64,000 nt of DNA from Isoetes taiwanensis (GCA_021234155.1 JAJEKV010000006.1:27743754-27807753), one strand, 5' to 3'. Shown: positions 11,029 through 22,750, numbered from the stretch's first letter. Made by a program: numbers and translations. Notes: generated by a model from the sequence alone, not told the origin.

Positions 11029-11607
11029 TCAAGATTCGTGGTGAGTCCGTATAAATCCGAGCTTTATGATTGGCCATCTGTTTCGAGGGGCCATCCCTAC
11101 GTCTAGCAAGTTGAAGCATGGTTTGTCCTGATCATGCTGTAGTGGTATGGATACTGGAGGTGCCCCTGTCTTGTATAATTTATCCAAGTAACTCTCCCAT
11201 CCCTCGGTTCCAATGTCATCTTGTTCGTTCTTTGCTTTCACATTACTTCCCCCTCCTTTATTTTTGAGTCCTCTCCAGAACCTTCGGGGCTGTTTTTTCA
11301 ACATTTTCCCCAAATACCATTGGTGCTGTAACAGGTTATTGTATCTCTTCTTCTTCAGTAATCTTATGTATGCTGCCCTTTCTTCTCGGTATGTCTCCTT
11401 TCCCCTATGTTTTCTTACTTTCCTCTTGTATTCCCTACACTCGTCATCGTACCATACTGAAGCTCTAAATGCCCTATTTTTCCTGATTTTGATCTTTTTC
11501 CCAAACACCTCTGTTGCTACCCTTACCATGATGTCATTTAGGGTGTTTCCATTCTCACTTGCGTTGTGCTCTCCCCAGTTCCATTCTCCCATTTCCTCCT
11601 TGATCAT
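11029..11607 (-). pseudogene. LINE ORF2 linker between endonuclease and reverse transcriptase
   Basis: A 192-codon minus-strand frame contains WYDDECREYKRKVRKHRG, then YIRLLKKKRYNNLLQHQWY and PRRFWRGLKNKG, ending near a 'WESYLDKLYK' motif. Basic helices with W-x-D-x2-C and 'FW..L' are typical of the segment just before the RT domain in plant and animal LINE ORF2 proteins. It is the longest intact stretch of the element. Confidence 0.7.
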
Positions 11608-11736
11608 TTGGGTGAAGGTTTCTGGTGTGTGTTTTCACGAACTGAATCTTCACCCCGCTCTTTATTATCTTCCTTTCTTTTACAGGTCTTTGTCTTTTTG
11701 TGGCTTCTCCCCAGCCCGATTGTTGGTTTAACTGGT

Positions 11737-12430
11737 CTATGGCTTTCCCTCCTCCCCGTCGGCCATTCCCGTAGCATCAGCCCTTCTATCTTTTTCTTTG
11801 CTTGTTGGTTTCACAATTATATAATCCACTATGCTCTTACCATGTGTGTTTTGGCTCGTGAAGCCTCCCGATCCCCTCCATTTTTCCACACCATTGGCTA
11901 TAATCATCCCCTGTTGCCGCAGGTGCATACTTCCAGCATAATTCACCTCTAGCATTGACCTGCGCCTTATCTTCTCAGTATCCCCTCGCCACTTCGCGTT
12001 GCCCTCATCGTCATACATCGCTCGCCCCCTATCTCATCCGTATGCGTTCTCATTGCTTGTTCCTGTCGGTTCTAGCATTTAGATCTCCTATTATAATCAT
12101 GGTCCTTGTTCCTTCCATTTAGTTATATTCTCTCCCCGGATCTAGCGGTTCTAGTTTATCGTTTGTTGGGGTAATATGTAATTATCGAGAACCACATCTT
12201 GTTTGTTTTTCATTTGGATACTCAAAACCATATATCTTTTTATTGATATCTCGAATGTAACATACATGCATTGTTAATCGTGACCTTGCTTTTTTATATA
12301 ACAAGCAAAACTCGCCCCCCTCCCTATTTTAAATTCCTCGTCTTTCCAACACATTGAATTTGGTATCCTTCCTCCTCCTCGGCAGCCTTTTTGGCGTTAT
12401 GCTCCCAAGTCTCTGTCGGGCATATTATGT
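11737..12430 (-). pseudogene. LINE endonuclease domain, frame-broken
   Basis: The minus strand shows ETWEHNAKKAAEEEEGY near 12408-12360 (the glutamate of 'ETW' is a catalytic residue of this family). It then shows MIIIGDLNARTDRNK at 12055-12100 (the 'GDxNA' metal/phosphate box), and MLEVNYAGSMHL, then TSQNTHGKSIVDYIIV at 11960-11815 (the late 'G.S.IDY' box). The stretches between are interrupted by several stops and shifts. In intact elements this domain nicks target DNA to prime reverse transcription. Confidence 0.75.
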
Positions 12431-13353
12431 CACACCTTGGGCACCTTCTAACCTTTCTCCATCATCCCATGGGTAAATTGCCGTACGGTTCGATACCACA
12501 ATGTCAGCGTCTTTTCCCCGAGGTTGCTCATTCAGATCTCTTGTTTTTCGTGCCAATGCCCATCCTCCTTGGTCTTCCCCACGGTCTTCATTGCCGGGGT
12601 TGGCCCTCGAACCTTGCTTGTGTTGCTTTCGCTCTTCGTTTCCCCGTTTTCGTTTCTTCCTATTACTCGTTCTGGTTCCTTCTACGGGTGCCGCTCTTAG
12701 AGCTTCCTTCTGCCGATCGTTCTCCGGTCCCATTTGTATAGGCATCGAGGGCGTATGTTTTCCTTTCTACGCCTCCGTTGATTTTTCTATCCCTCGCCCC
12801 CCAAGCGGCCCACACCCAGCCACAGGCACCGTTTCTCAAGCGGTTGAGTCGCTTGTTCTCTCCCCTCTTGTGTATATAGACCTTGCCATTCTTGACCCCG
12901 CTTGTATCCCCGCTTGGTTCAGGTCTCGGCTTTGGCCAACTCCCCATGCGACCCTGTCTGCATCACCGATTAAAGACTCCTGTACCTTGATTCCATTCCT
13001 CAATGCGGGTCCCATCAGGTAGGATCCTTTCCTTGGTGGCCAAATCCCTTAACGTCAAGTTTATGTGTCTCGGTCTCCCCTCCATTGGCCTCGTAGGGCT
13101 TTGATGATGGCCCCCGGTGCTCCTTGAACACCGTTTCTAACACTTGCTTGATAGCTTCGATATATATCCTCGTTAGGCCTTTCGCTATCCCAATTAGCCT
13201 AACATCATGCTTAATTTTATTTTGCTCCTCATATTCCCTTAAGTGTGGCTTTATCCTATCAAATGACTCCCATGCATCCGGCTCAACATTTGATTTCTCT
13301 AATTCAACCAACCTTTGCGGGATCTTTGCCTTTTCTTCTTCGATTTCATCCAT
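12431..13353 (-). pseudogene. LINE ORF1-like region, coiled coil then basic stretch
   Basis: The minus-strand frame at 13353-13015 encodes a charged helix-rich segment starting MDEIEEEKAKIPQRLVELE and including HLREYEEQNKIKHDVRLIGI, which looks like a coiled coil. Below it, frames at 12947-12425 hold a strongly basic stretch with SNRKKRKRGNEERKQHKQG, which could bind RNA or serve as a nuclear signal. I see no CCHC knuckle. Its position 5' of the endonuclease suggests ORF1 or the ORF2 N terminus, but sequence similarity alone would not prove this. Confidence 0.5.
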
Positions 13354-13924
13354 CCTCCATTTTGCATTTCCTCATTCGTCTTCTCCACCCCTCCTACTCG
13401 TGTCCATGCTAGTGATGGTTTTTTTTGTTGCCGCGTTTCACGCCGGCCCAGCGTTAAAGTGCATCCAGTGTCGGGATCTTTGATTCCGGCCGCTTATCCA
13501 TGCGTGTGAAGTCCCGTAGGTCTGTTGGCTCCGCCGGGGCTCTCGCCACATCCGACCTTCTCGGGCTGGCTACCATTGGTGCCGGTCGGCCATGGTCCTC
13601 GTTTGCAAGATAAATCCGCGCCACGTGGCTCGTGGTGGCTCTTTAGGCGAAAGGCGCTTGTGCTCGGCTCTCAATCTGTAAGCTAGCCGTCGTCCCCCAC
13701 TATGACTATATATTCCCTAATTCTAAACGGCATTTTTATTCGTAATATTTGAATTTCAAATTTTAAAACCTAATTAATTTCGTCCATCTCTTTTTATTAT
13801 CATTTACCTTCTTTTAAATGCATTTGCCCAAGGTTGATCCTTTTGGGTTTTCGAGGTCGCTTAGTTGGGTATATGTGCACTTTGCATTAATTACGTTGGT
13901 ATCACAAGCCCATAAGGAGAGATA

Positions 13925-14240
13925 CGACTTACAAGGTATTATAATGAGTTTTAGTGGTCCGGGGTACCAGTTGGTGGGTCTAGCCCTCGCTATCCTGGTG
14001 CACGGCGGAGGCTTGGCCTCGCTGTCCCGTAACTTGCCCCCGTCCACCTTTTACTCTGTCTTTGTGACAGAAAAGCGATCGAGGTATTCTCCATACCTCT
14101 CTAAATAAGTCATATGCCGCCCCCGTGGCCTAGTGAGTTTTTGGTGGTCAGGGTTACCCGGTTGGTGGGTCTAGCCCCTCGCTATCCGGTGTCGGCGGAG
14201 GCATAGCCTCTCCGGTCTCGATATCTTGCCCGGTCCTCCT
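13925..14240 (+). repeat. Two tandem tRNA-like (SINE-type) units, period about 195 bp
   Basis: Units beginning near 13943 and 14138 share gagtttt.gtggtc.gggg, accggttggtgggtctagcc, cctcgctatcc and a region ending in cctttttactc. In front of the second unit lies cgtggcctagtgag (about 14122-14135), which fits an RNA polymerase III A box (TRGYnnAnnnG). The phrase ggtctagcccc about 45 bp later fits a worn B box (GGTTCGAnnCC). That spacing is right for a tRNA-derived promoter. The first unit lacks a good A box. Plant SINEs often begin with a 'GTGGCCTAGTGG' phrase, so a SINE origin is likely. Confidence 0.5.
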
Positions 14241-16660
14241 TTTTACTCGATGTTCCTCGTTCTCTGTTTGTTCCCAGTTGATCTCATTTTGTTTGTGTTT
14301 CTATGCGTGCGGTTGGAGTGTGGCGGGGGTATTCTCGTTTCCTTGCCTATCCGTCCGGATATGTGTTGCCCCTCCACTTGTATTCCTTTTTTTGTGGCGT
14401 TAAGCCACCTTCTCACTCCCAGTAGATGTCTCCCATGATATGATCCAGTTTGTCTATTTACGCATGTTATCCATTGTGTTCTGCAGTGTTCTCTTGCCCA
14501 ATCGAAGCCCGGTGTCTCTGTAATGCTTCCCCTGTTTGTGTATATATATCACTGGTGGGACTTACTAGTTGTGAACTCCATTAGTAACCTTCCGATGTCT
14601 GTTTATAACTTCCCATATATCCGTGCCTTGTCTTCGTGTGGTATGCTATGGATCGGGATCATTTCATCATTGAGGCGCATTTTTATTTTGTACCTTGAAG
14701 CTAATTTATCAAGAACATATATTACTTTAGATTCATTTGATTTTATTGATTTTATTGAGGCTACTTTACCCTTGATAACCATTACTTCAAAGCGCCTTCA
14801 TTGAAATTTCTCCCCATGGAGGTATTACATAATCAAAACATTACATTAACACCACTACATTAATATCATGTTGGGGCCTTCCATTTCTGATTAATTCTTC
14901 TTTTCTTCATCTATGCAATCTTCTTTTCATCGCCTTCGTAACCTCTTCGATCGAATTATCTATTATATATATATTCTTGCCTCCCTCGTCTGTAAAATGT
15001 CGTTCTTTGGCTCTAGATAATCTGATCCGATCTTGGTTTATCTTAAACAAAATAGGACATAACGAGACACCGATAGATTAAAAACAAAAATAGAAAGAAA
15101 AGGTAGGACCAAAAACCCCGACATGCATCCCTATTTCTTGGGAGGAAAGACTAATTTTGGGTTTCTTTTCAGAAGACGGTTCCCGATCTTACGGACCTTT
15201 TCGATTTCTCACTATATGTACGAGAAAATCAACGGGTTTTTTCACAAAGCAGAGATACGGACTTTCCGGCATCACATATCGCCATTGTGTTGGAAATTAG
15301 AGCACCTTTGTATACTAGCTTGGACCTCATGTCTGTTGAAGCATTGCATGGTTCGATCTATGTCTTGGCGTCTTACAAATTGTCGTTCTTGTAAGCCCAA
15401 CACTCAGAGAACTTCAAAGCATTCCTAGAGTATAACCACTATCTCGCATGGATCGTGCATGATGGTCCGGTCACAAAGATAAGCAATGAACGCGGCCGCG
15501 AACTGATGCATGATGGTAGACCTGCCGCTAAGCACCTACAGATCAAAGCGGATGCACCAAGGATTGAGCTCTTCTAAATCCGGGTTGAAAGGCACCGTGA
15601 GGTTGCACGGGCGCCAGAGTTTGGGGCTTCTTTGCCGAATACCGACCTTTTCCTCCCGCGCATACATCAATCAAAACTTTCTTACCCTTGTCCTTACTCT
15701 TATCCATCCTTTTGCTTGGAGGGATGCGGGCGGGAGGCTGAGATTTTTTGGTGGCGCCCCACGTTAGGCCTAATTCTCGGATTCAATCACTGGTATTTGG
15801 AACTTCGTATTTGAAATCAAGCAACGGTGGGAGGCGATCTTCACACTCACTTTTCCTTCGGCCCTCAGCGTTATATAGATGTTAGGGTAGTTTAGGTTTT
15901 CGAAAGTTGTCGACTTTTTCGCTTTATTAATTCCATTTTTAAACGCCGGGTCTTGTCTTATCGTGTCAGGGGTTTTCGTCTGCCAATCCCTGCCGCATAT
16001 CCTTGACCCGTACTCTGCCATGTGTACCTTCTCATATTTCCTTTGCATTTCATTATTATGGCTACCCGTAATTGTCATGATTATTATTATTATCCGTCAC
16101 GCTTACTTATAATGCACTAATCCCCGATGTGATTTATATTTTATATATGTTTACATATTTTAACTATTGTCCATACGTTTTTTCTTCCTTCTTCCGAGGC
16201 GCCGCGTGTCCCACGTCTATTGGTGTTCTATTTTATTATCCTACCTGTTTTAGCCCAATTATTCTCCAAATTAGTTTCCAAATTTTACTGGTTCTCAAAG
16301 TTTTATTTCATTTTATTTTGTTTTATTTATTTTATGGTATTTCACTATGTCTTACTCATGCCGTCGACATGCATTTTGTTTCTTTCAACGGCTTCAATTT
16401 TGAAATGCGAAATCGCCCATCACGGAGCCGGAATCTTGATCTGTGGGTCTTCATATTTCTATTCTACACTTATACTAGTAGTTCACGCTGATCATTTTCC
16501 ACACCCTTGCTATCCTACCTGTTTACCATCTTCATTTACTAAGATCTAGCACTCCGCTGTTATGGTTAGGCTCAGTTTTAATCTGGCAGTTCTTGTTATA
16601 TCTCCTAACGTCTTTGACAGAAATACGGCATGTTCTTAATCTAATCTTTTATAGATATAG
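14241..16660. other. Unassigned, compositionally LINE-like stretch
   Basis: This 2.4-kb stretch keeps the pyrimidine-rich composition of the LINE region, but I find no motif of EN, RT or other known domains. The minus-strand frame at 16078-15770 (102 codons, basic, with an 'RAEGKVSVKIASH' segment) is the most protein-like, with unknown function. It may be the 5' UTR or start of the LINE, or a different decayed element. Confidence 0.35.
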
Positions 16661-16661
16661 A

Positions 16662-16715
16662 AAAAAAAGAAAGACTAATTTTTATCGTTCACGGAGACCA
16701 ATCGGCCTATGGGAC
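16662..16715 (-). mobile_element. Pentanucleotide-tail retroelement 3' end, copy 7
   Basis: On the minus strand this reads gagtcccataggccgattgg, then tctccgtgaacgataaaaat and a T/C-rich tail (AAAGA units on the plus strand). It matches the last 50 bases of the family consensus. Confidence 0.6.
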
Positions 16716-16719
16716 TCAA

Positions 16720-17570
16720 TAAAGGAGCACAGCAAACTTATAGAAACATGGAGAGACCTAGCTAAAATTGAATTGTACATGTCCATTATCTATGGTACTA
16801 CCAAGTGTGGAAAAAACCTTACGGAGTGGTGTAGCATCTTAGTTTCAATTTTTAAATCTCCTTTACAACAACTTTTGCCTTCTACTACCTGAACAACACT
16901 GATATTTGGAGTTGCAAACCTACCAGACCTATAGAAATAGATCCAAGCCATAAACAATATGCCTTTGCTAAATTGTGATTCATGCCATTTTTATTAATCT
17001 ATTTTTGCTAGATTGTTGATTGATTTAATTTTTATTGATTTATTGGACACTGCATAAGATGTTTTAATGTGGCAACAATTTGGGCAATATAAAACATAGT
17101 AGCACGTTTTTTTTCTTTCTTTTTCTTTCTTCCCAAAGTAAATTATGTTACATTTCAAAGAATTTTAGGCTTGCCTATTGTGTATGATGTTTTGCCTTAC
17201 AACAGTTGGTAAGGGCACGATGGTCCCCTGCAATATAAAATATGTTAAAGCAATTTGAATTCCCTTATTCAAGTTTGTAGTACTTTTATCCGTTTTCCTT
17301 TTTTACTAATATTTGATAGGCGAAACATTTTGCCTATTTCAAGCCATCCTAAATTCAAAAATATCATATGACGTAGCTATGACATCAAAACTTTGGGCAT
17401 GGGATTGTGACATGTGGCTCCTATCCACCCAAAACGTTCGCCCCAATTCCTTATGCCCGTCTCGTCCGCATATAAATAGCCCCATGGGAAGGTCATCCAT
17501 TTCCATAGCTATCGCCAGGCTTTTGGGCCTACAAAGAATTTGAGATTTTAATATTTGGTTATTGTATTTG
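16720..17570. other. No gene seen
   Basis: This is AT-rich sequence with a T/C-rich tract near 17107-17135. Reading frames are short, and their translations show no motif. Confidence 0.35.
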
Positions 17571-17574
17571 GTGA

Positions 17575-17641
17575 TGGGGCCTAGTTGCCAGGTTCCTTGC
17601 ATGTGCCGTCCCATAACCCGTTGGGTTCCAATGGTTCATCT

Positions 17642-17672
<31 letters not shown>
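17575..17672 (+). mobile_element. Retroelement 3' end with (TTATC)n tail
   Basis: The phrase gggcctagttgccaggttcc, then ccgtcccataacccgttggg and ttccaatggttcatc, is followed by about six or seven TTATC units (17638-17668). The layout matches the TTCTA-tailed family (tccca..., tggt..., then a pentamer repeat), but the body differs, so it is probably a related element with its own tail unit. Confidence 0.5.
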
Positions 17673-17718
17673 TTGTGTATGAAGTTTCAGTTTTTTTAAA
17701 GGTATAGTATTCTCCGTA

Positions 17719-17720
17719 CA

Positions 17721-17751
<31 letters not shown>

Positions 17752-17770
17752 TAGAATAGAAAAGAAAACA
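17719..17770. repeat. Poly(A) run followed by AGAAT-type repeats
   Basis: About 28 A residues are followed by gagaatagaatagaaaagaaaa. This looks like two tail types meeting, possibly an A-tail beside a minus-strand pentanucleotide tail. Confidence 0.5.
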
Positions 17771-17949
17771 CAGAGGGATAATGTTCTTGACCATGCCATT
17801 ATGCCATAACAAGACTACTATGCCATGCCCTCCATTATGGCATTATTGTTGAAGCCAGTAAGCCAGTTAGGAGGACTAGATCCAAGCACGCAGAATAGAT
17901 CACAACAGAGGGTAATTTCATACAGATTGATTTTCAAGATTCCATGAAT

Positions 17950-18062
17950 AGAATAGATTTCTTAATGCCATGGGAGCCATACAATGGGCTAGTACAACCA
18001 TTAGTTCTAGGATTATAAGAAACCTGCCTCAAAAGTTTTTTAAGAGAAAAATCTGTGCAGTA
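17950..18062 (-). mobile_element. Pentanucleotide-tail retroelement, copy 8
   Basis: On the plus strand it reads agaatagatttcttaatgcc, atgggagccatacaatgggc, tagtacaaccattagttcta, ggattataagaaacctgcct, then caaaagttttttaagagaaaa. This is the reverse complement of the family body with a short tail. It matches copy 2 along most of its length. Confidence 0.65.
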
Positions 18063-18489
18063 TTAATAATATTACAATTTCAAGGAAGTATATAGGCATC
18101 ACTTGAGATAATCTAGGCCTATAATTTGTTGAAATGACCTTTGAATGATTATTCCGTTATTTATTGGGACCATGAAACATAGAAGTATCTAGTACTGCCT
18201 TTTGCATGTGCTTTTAATGCATGGACAATGTGCCCCACAACATCCAAAAGCTAGCATCCAGAAAGGAGGACTTTTTGATCACGTTGATGGGGTGGAAAGC
18301 GCGCGGGTGGCTAGAAGTCAAAGTTAGAAGTCAAAGTAGGCCAGGGCAATGGTTGATTATAGAACCTCCAAATTATGTGCCCTAAACACCTCATTAACAA
18401 TATTCTTCTTCACTAAAATATTCTTCAACAAAAATGCTAAGGCTTAAGTCTTTGTTAATTCTTAAGTGAAGGCTTAAGTTAATTTTTCG

Positions 18490-18640
18490 TTATTAAGAAA
18501 GAAAGAAAAAAGAAAGAATGATTTTTATCGTACACTGTGACCAATCGGCGACCAATCGACCTATGGGACGAAAGCGTATGGAGGAAGAAAAATGAAGAAA
18601 GAATGATTTTTATCGTACAGTGTGACCAATTGAGTGAGAA
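18490..18640 (-). mobile_element. Two adjacent pentanucleotide-tail 3' ends, copies 9 and 10
   Basis: The phrase gaatgatttttatcgtaca followed by tgtgaccaat occurs at about 18516-18545 and again at about 18605-18635, each preceded by an A/G-rich tail of AAAGA-type units. A partial inner duplication (accaatcggcgaccaatcga) is visible in the first. They lie about 100 bp upstream of the USP-domain gene. Confidence 0.6.
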
Positions 18641-18743
18641 GCGCAGCAAAAAAAGTTTTTCTTTTAAGGCTTAATTGAGGCTTTAATTTTTTCTTTTTCA
18701 TGTTAAGGTTTGAGATAGTGCTTTAGTGAAGCTGAAGCTTAGG

Positions 18744-21081
18744 ATGCGCAATTCCGGCGAAGGGTCTGGCCTCTGGAAGCGATCGACCCGGCAAGGAAAT
18801 GCGACTACAGATTTCGGCTCCGAAAATTCGATCCGGCGGGCTGAATCCATAAACGAAGAAGAAGATCTGATATGGAAGAGCCCGCCGCCCACCAAGCTGG
18901 CTGTGGCAGTGAAGAAGGACTCAACCCACGCCCTGACTTGGGCCTTGAAAAACAGAGCTAGTTCTGGCCGACCCATTACCATTCTGTTCGTCAGAAAACC
19001 AGTCAAGTTTATTCCCACTGCAAGTAAGCTCTTGACCTCTTCTCTTTCCACGCTTCTAGCGCAATACATGTTTTTTTAAAGCTTTATCAGGTTTTTAATT
19101 CGCGTAGTGGGAGCAATGCCCCTTTCTCAGGCAAACGATCTGCAGATCAGCGCGCATTTGGAGGAAATGAAGAAGCAGACTGCTCAGTTTTTGGATAGCT
19201 TGGCGCAGATGTGCCGGAATTACGAGGTCTGAGCCTGCTCCTTGGCTTTGCCCTCTCTGTGCAAGCAATTAGCAGCGAATTGATTTGATGGGTTGTGGTC
19301 TTTGCAGGTGGCGCCAGTTTTTTGCGTGATAGAAAGTGATGAAGCTGTTCATAAGATCCTCATTCATCAGATAAATGAGACGAAAATTACTAACCTTGTC
19401 CTTGGTGCATCTTCTTCACCTTCTTCTTTGTAAGTGCTCTCTCTTGCTCTCTGTATTTTTCGTGGGCATTAAGATTTTCCTTTCTGTCCCTTTCTGTCGA
19501 TTTCTAGTAGGTCCCACTGGTTTCTGTGGACGATAAAAATCCATTCCATTTAATTCAATCCTCGCACTTAATTTCACTTACGTGTTTATGTGCATTCAAT
19601 TCAATCCTCACACTTAAGCTCACTTATGTGTTTATGTGCACGCGGGTGCGAGCTTAGGTCTCAGTAAGACATAATAAACACTTCACTTCGCTTCTCTCTC
19701 TCACTTAAGTACACTTCTACGCGCTTTCTGCATGTGTGTCTGCACTTATCTGCAATAGTGTTAGCCACAAGAAGGTTCTTCGAGCATATGAAGTTGCTAC
19801 GCCTTCTTCTTTCTCAGCATATGAAGGTGTTATGCTTTCTTCTTTCTGCCACAGGCCACAAGAAGGTTCTTCTGACCATACGAAGGTGTTATGCATTATC
19901 TATGCATGACACATTATCTCTTTATTGCCTTCACCTGAACTAGGAAAGACAACTCATGTCCACCTTCTTTATTATAGCTTTCTAAAATGATATTCCTCTA
20001 CTATGATCGAGAAAAACTTCTAGCTCATTTAATAATCATTATTTATGTGATACCTTATCTGACAGCACAATTTTATCCGTCCTTTGCAATAAATCAATTA
20101 ATAGTCTTGTTAATCCAAGATCAAGGATCTACTGGTTGTCGTGTTGCTTTGTACAACTAAGGTCACTAGAAAGAAATCAATTATTAATCTTGTTAGCTTG
20201 AGATTAGGAATCTAGTAATGTCATGTTGCTTGTACTTGTGAGGCTCGAAAATAGTTGCTGAATAGACATCAAGATACTAGTGATGTTATTCGTATGTCTA
20301 AGCTAGTGGAATTCATAGCCATCTAAAGGCCACAATATTTGACATTGTATTTAGAGCACCTAGTTGTACTTCCATATAATTACGTCTAGCGCTCGAGACT
20401 ATACATATTTAAGCCATAAATACTAGATTCTATAGCAACTCTTTTAAGCCCTTCATTTTGCAAGATCAATATTTTATCCCAACATGAAGGGCATGCTTAC
20501 TCTGCTTAGTTTGTTAGATTAACACTTTATTGGGAATCATACACCTAAAGAGTTGATATATATGTACATAATAGTTGGAAATATGTGAACAATGGAAACT
20601 ATAGAGTTTATGTAGTCTGACCTATTTCACCCCACCTCCATAGTAATTGGTGGGCTTTTGTGCCCTCTCGGACTACTCAATCTCAATCGCCTTAAGCACA
20701 TGGCTATATAGCCTGGCATGTTCCCCCTTCTTTTTTTAATTTGGGGTCTCAAAAACCACAATGGGATTCAAGCCCACGTCCTCAGTAATAACAGTTTACG
20801 GCAAAACATATTACCATATATTAGGTAGCTTTTAAAGTTTGCCCATTAAGTATTGTGAGAACTCGATATGAGCATGACTATATGTACCATGTGACAGATT
20901 GAAGAAGGCGACGTCTGATCTTGTATTTAACAAAGCTCCACATTACTGCACAGTGACTATTGTGTCAAAGAATTATACCATTCAAGAAAGGAGTGCCCGT
21001 GATTTTCTTTACACGAGTGAGAAGATGTCAAGGCCATTATCTGCAAGTTTTGATATAGATCGACTATGTGACTTCAAGTGA
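18744..21081 (+). CDS. Universal stress protein (USP) domain protein, four exons
   Basis: Exons at 18744-19023, 19108-19226, 19308-19429 and 20898-21081 join to an uninterrupted frame of 234 codons, with GT...AG introns (donors gtaagc, gtctga, gtaagt; acceptors gcgtag, tttgcag, gtgacag). After a Ser/Arg-rich N terminus the protein has KLAVAVKKDSTHALTWAL (first beta-strand and helix of a USP fold), then FVRKPVKFIPTAMGAMPLSQ, then VAPVFCVIESDEAVHKILI, then TNLVLGASSS and CTVTIVSKNYTIQERSA. This is the N-terminal USP module known from plant U-box/receptor-like kinases (PUB family). The kinase and U-box parts are absent. The first ATG after an upstream in-frame stop was taken as the start. The stop codon abuts an (AGAAT)n tail, so an insertion probably truncated a longer gene. 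A GT (21078) just before the stop could be the donor of a lost downstream intron. The ATP-binding loop is incomplete, so nucleotide binding is doubtful. Confidence 0.7.
19503..19560 (+). mobile_element. Pentanucleotide-tail retroelement 3' end inside intron 3, copy 11
   Basis: The phrase taggtcccactggtttctgt, then ggacgataaaaatccattcc and atttaattcaatcc, matches the family end and a worn tail. It sits in intron 3 of the USP-domain gene, in the gene's orientation. Confidence 0.55.
19561..20880 (+). other. Remainder of intron 3 of the USP-domain gene
   Basis: This long intron (1468 bp in total) is AT-rich. It holds repeated words such as tgcattcaattcaatcctc, tcacttatgtgtttatgtgc and kin (19545-19640), and a local repeat of aagaaggttcttc and catatgaaggtgttatgc (19770-19900). 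No coding potential was recognised. Confidence 0.45.
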
Positions 21082-21124
21082 AAGAATAGAATAGAATAGA
21101 ATAGAATAGAATAGAATAGAATAG
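21082..21124. repeat. (AGAAT)n array directly after the USP stop codon
   Basis: About eight uninterrupted AGAAT units begin within a few bases of the TGA at 21079-21081. On the minus strand it is a (TATTC)n tail. The sequence beyond 21124 does not match the usual family body, so either the insertion is very short or a different element brought the tail. Confidence 0.7.
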
Positions 21125-22740
21125 ACTATAAAGCGATTGGAGAAACGATCAATTATTACCTGTACATATTCCTCAATTCAAAGGAAAATATATTCAGATC
21201 AAGCGTATATCTCTAATATTTCCTATATGACTATTCTCTATTAAATTGTGCAATGTTTTCCTCCCTCATTAAAACAAAAGTATGAAAGAAACCATATTAT
21301 ATAGCTTTTGATCTAAACTAGAAACCAAGTTGCCATGTAGACAGTACCAAAATGCTATATTCGGGTAGTCAAAAGGAGAAACATCTTGAATGTTTATATG
21401 GGATTGATTCTACATCTTGACTTTGTAAGCTATAATGGTTAATAAAGTTCTATAAATGGGATAATGAATATTAGATCCGATGATATTATGATGTCATCGA
21501 ACACTTCTTTGAGTTGTTGTATAACATTTCCTATGTTACCGAACGACTTTTGTGTTATGAGACCCAATATCACTTCGCATGATTTGAGGGATACTAAGCT
21601 CCATTATGTCCACTCGAGTCACTTTATACACCTTCATAATGTTCTATGTGCATATGTGCTTTCAAATGCCAAACCCTAACTTTGCCTATTTGAGATTTCA
21701 CCCACTTGGCTTCTCCTCCTTTGCTACATCGCCGTCACCAATACACCTCTTTCTTGTTCTTAATCTACTTCACCATATCTACCAGCCATGGACACGACCA
21801 GATACTTGGTTTATTTGTAAGTCATTGTGGCTATCATAATGGAGGAAAGTAAATCAAAAATTTTAATTCCGACCTTAAGGATCTAGAAGAATAAGTGCAT
21901 CCAACAACCAAATATTTTTTTCTTATGGGAATGTCCAAGTAATTCTTGTTCCGTTGCATAGATTAAAACATAAGCTTTCCAACAACAACAAATCTTCCTA
22001 GTCTGAACTGCGAACCAGGGATATCTTTTACCAATTACTCCCTTATTGGCGGATCCATTAAATAGGGTTTTGTATTTTTTCTTTTGGAAATTCAAGAGTC
22101 TGAGTGCATCAGTAATGCACTATTTTGCTTATAACTTTCGTTTGGTGAGTCAAATGATGTTCAAACGCACTTTTTAAATCCGATAGATCAAGAACTTTTC
22201 AAAAATATAAATTCCGCCACCATCTATCAATACTCCATTACCAATAGACTCAGTTAATCGTAATTTTTTTCTTTTTAATAGAACATTTTAAATTTTGAGG
22301 GAGCAAATAACATCTGTCTAAAGATACCTTTCGTTCATTTCACTCTTGCATTCGCTCTTTCACCATTTTAGCCATTCCTCCACTTTCTCAATCAATTCTG
22401 ATCATTATTGCTTCATCTTCTTTAGTTCTTTCTCTAGCAGACTAGTGCCTTTAGCGAGACACCTCGACATAGCAGAAATGGGAACATTACATAGAAGTTC
22501 TATGTCTGAATTTCTTGTCTAAACTTTTATTTCTATTCTTAATTTTTTGACGTCACCATACAACGCACTTTTATTTAGCCCTCCCAACCCCAACCCCTTT
22601 TTTTTTCTCACTTGCTTCTTTTACTTTCGCCTTCTCCTTCGCTTTCTATGCCTTCTTTCCATCCACCACTCCACCTTTGGTTGGAAGAAAGATCTCATGA
22701 TGAAGATTTCATGATCGACTTTGACCTGCAAGAGCTAGCA
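21125..22740. other. No gene recognised
   Basis: This is AT-rich sequence. Overlapping short frames at 21464-21839 and 21883-22095 (minus) show no motif. Pyrimidine-rich stretches near 22570-22680 resemble a 5' leader or a polypyrimidine-rich intron, just before the SWIM fragment. Confidence 0.35.
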
Positions 22741-22750
22741 TATACCAACC

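Larger units (their letters stand above)
8936..13353 (-). mobile_element. Non-LTR retrotransposon (LINE) with (TATTC)n tail, degenerate
   Basis: Read on the minus strand, this element runs from an ORF1-like coiled-coil region (about 13353) through a basic region, an apurinic-type endonuclease, a linker, a reverse transcriptase and a C-terminal Cys/His region (9.3-9.7 kb). A 3' UTR follows and ends in a (TATTC)n tail (plus-strand AGAAT units, 8936-8957). LINEs of this layout copy their RNA into nicked chromosomal DNA (target-primed reverse transcription). Many stops and frameshifts split the coding region, and key catalytic residues are lost, so it cannot be active. Its base composition (pyrimidine-rich and GC-richer on the plus strand) contrasts with the AT-rich flanks. 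The 5' end is not certain and could extend toward 13.7 kb. Parts are listed separately. Confidence 0.85.

Noticed and set aside
9303-13509. Plus-strand reading frames across 9.3-13.5 kb (up to 216 codons)
   Set aside because: They are complements of the LINE coding on the minus strand. The leucine/serine/proline-rich translations lack motifs.
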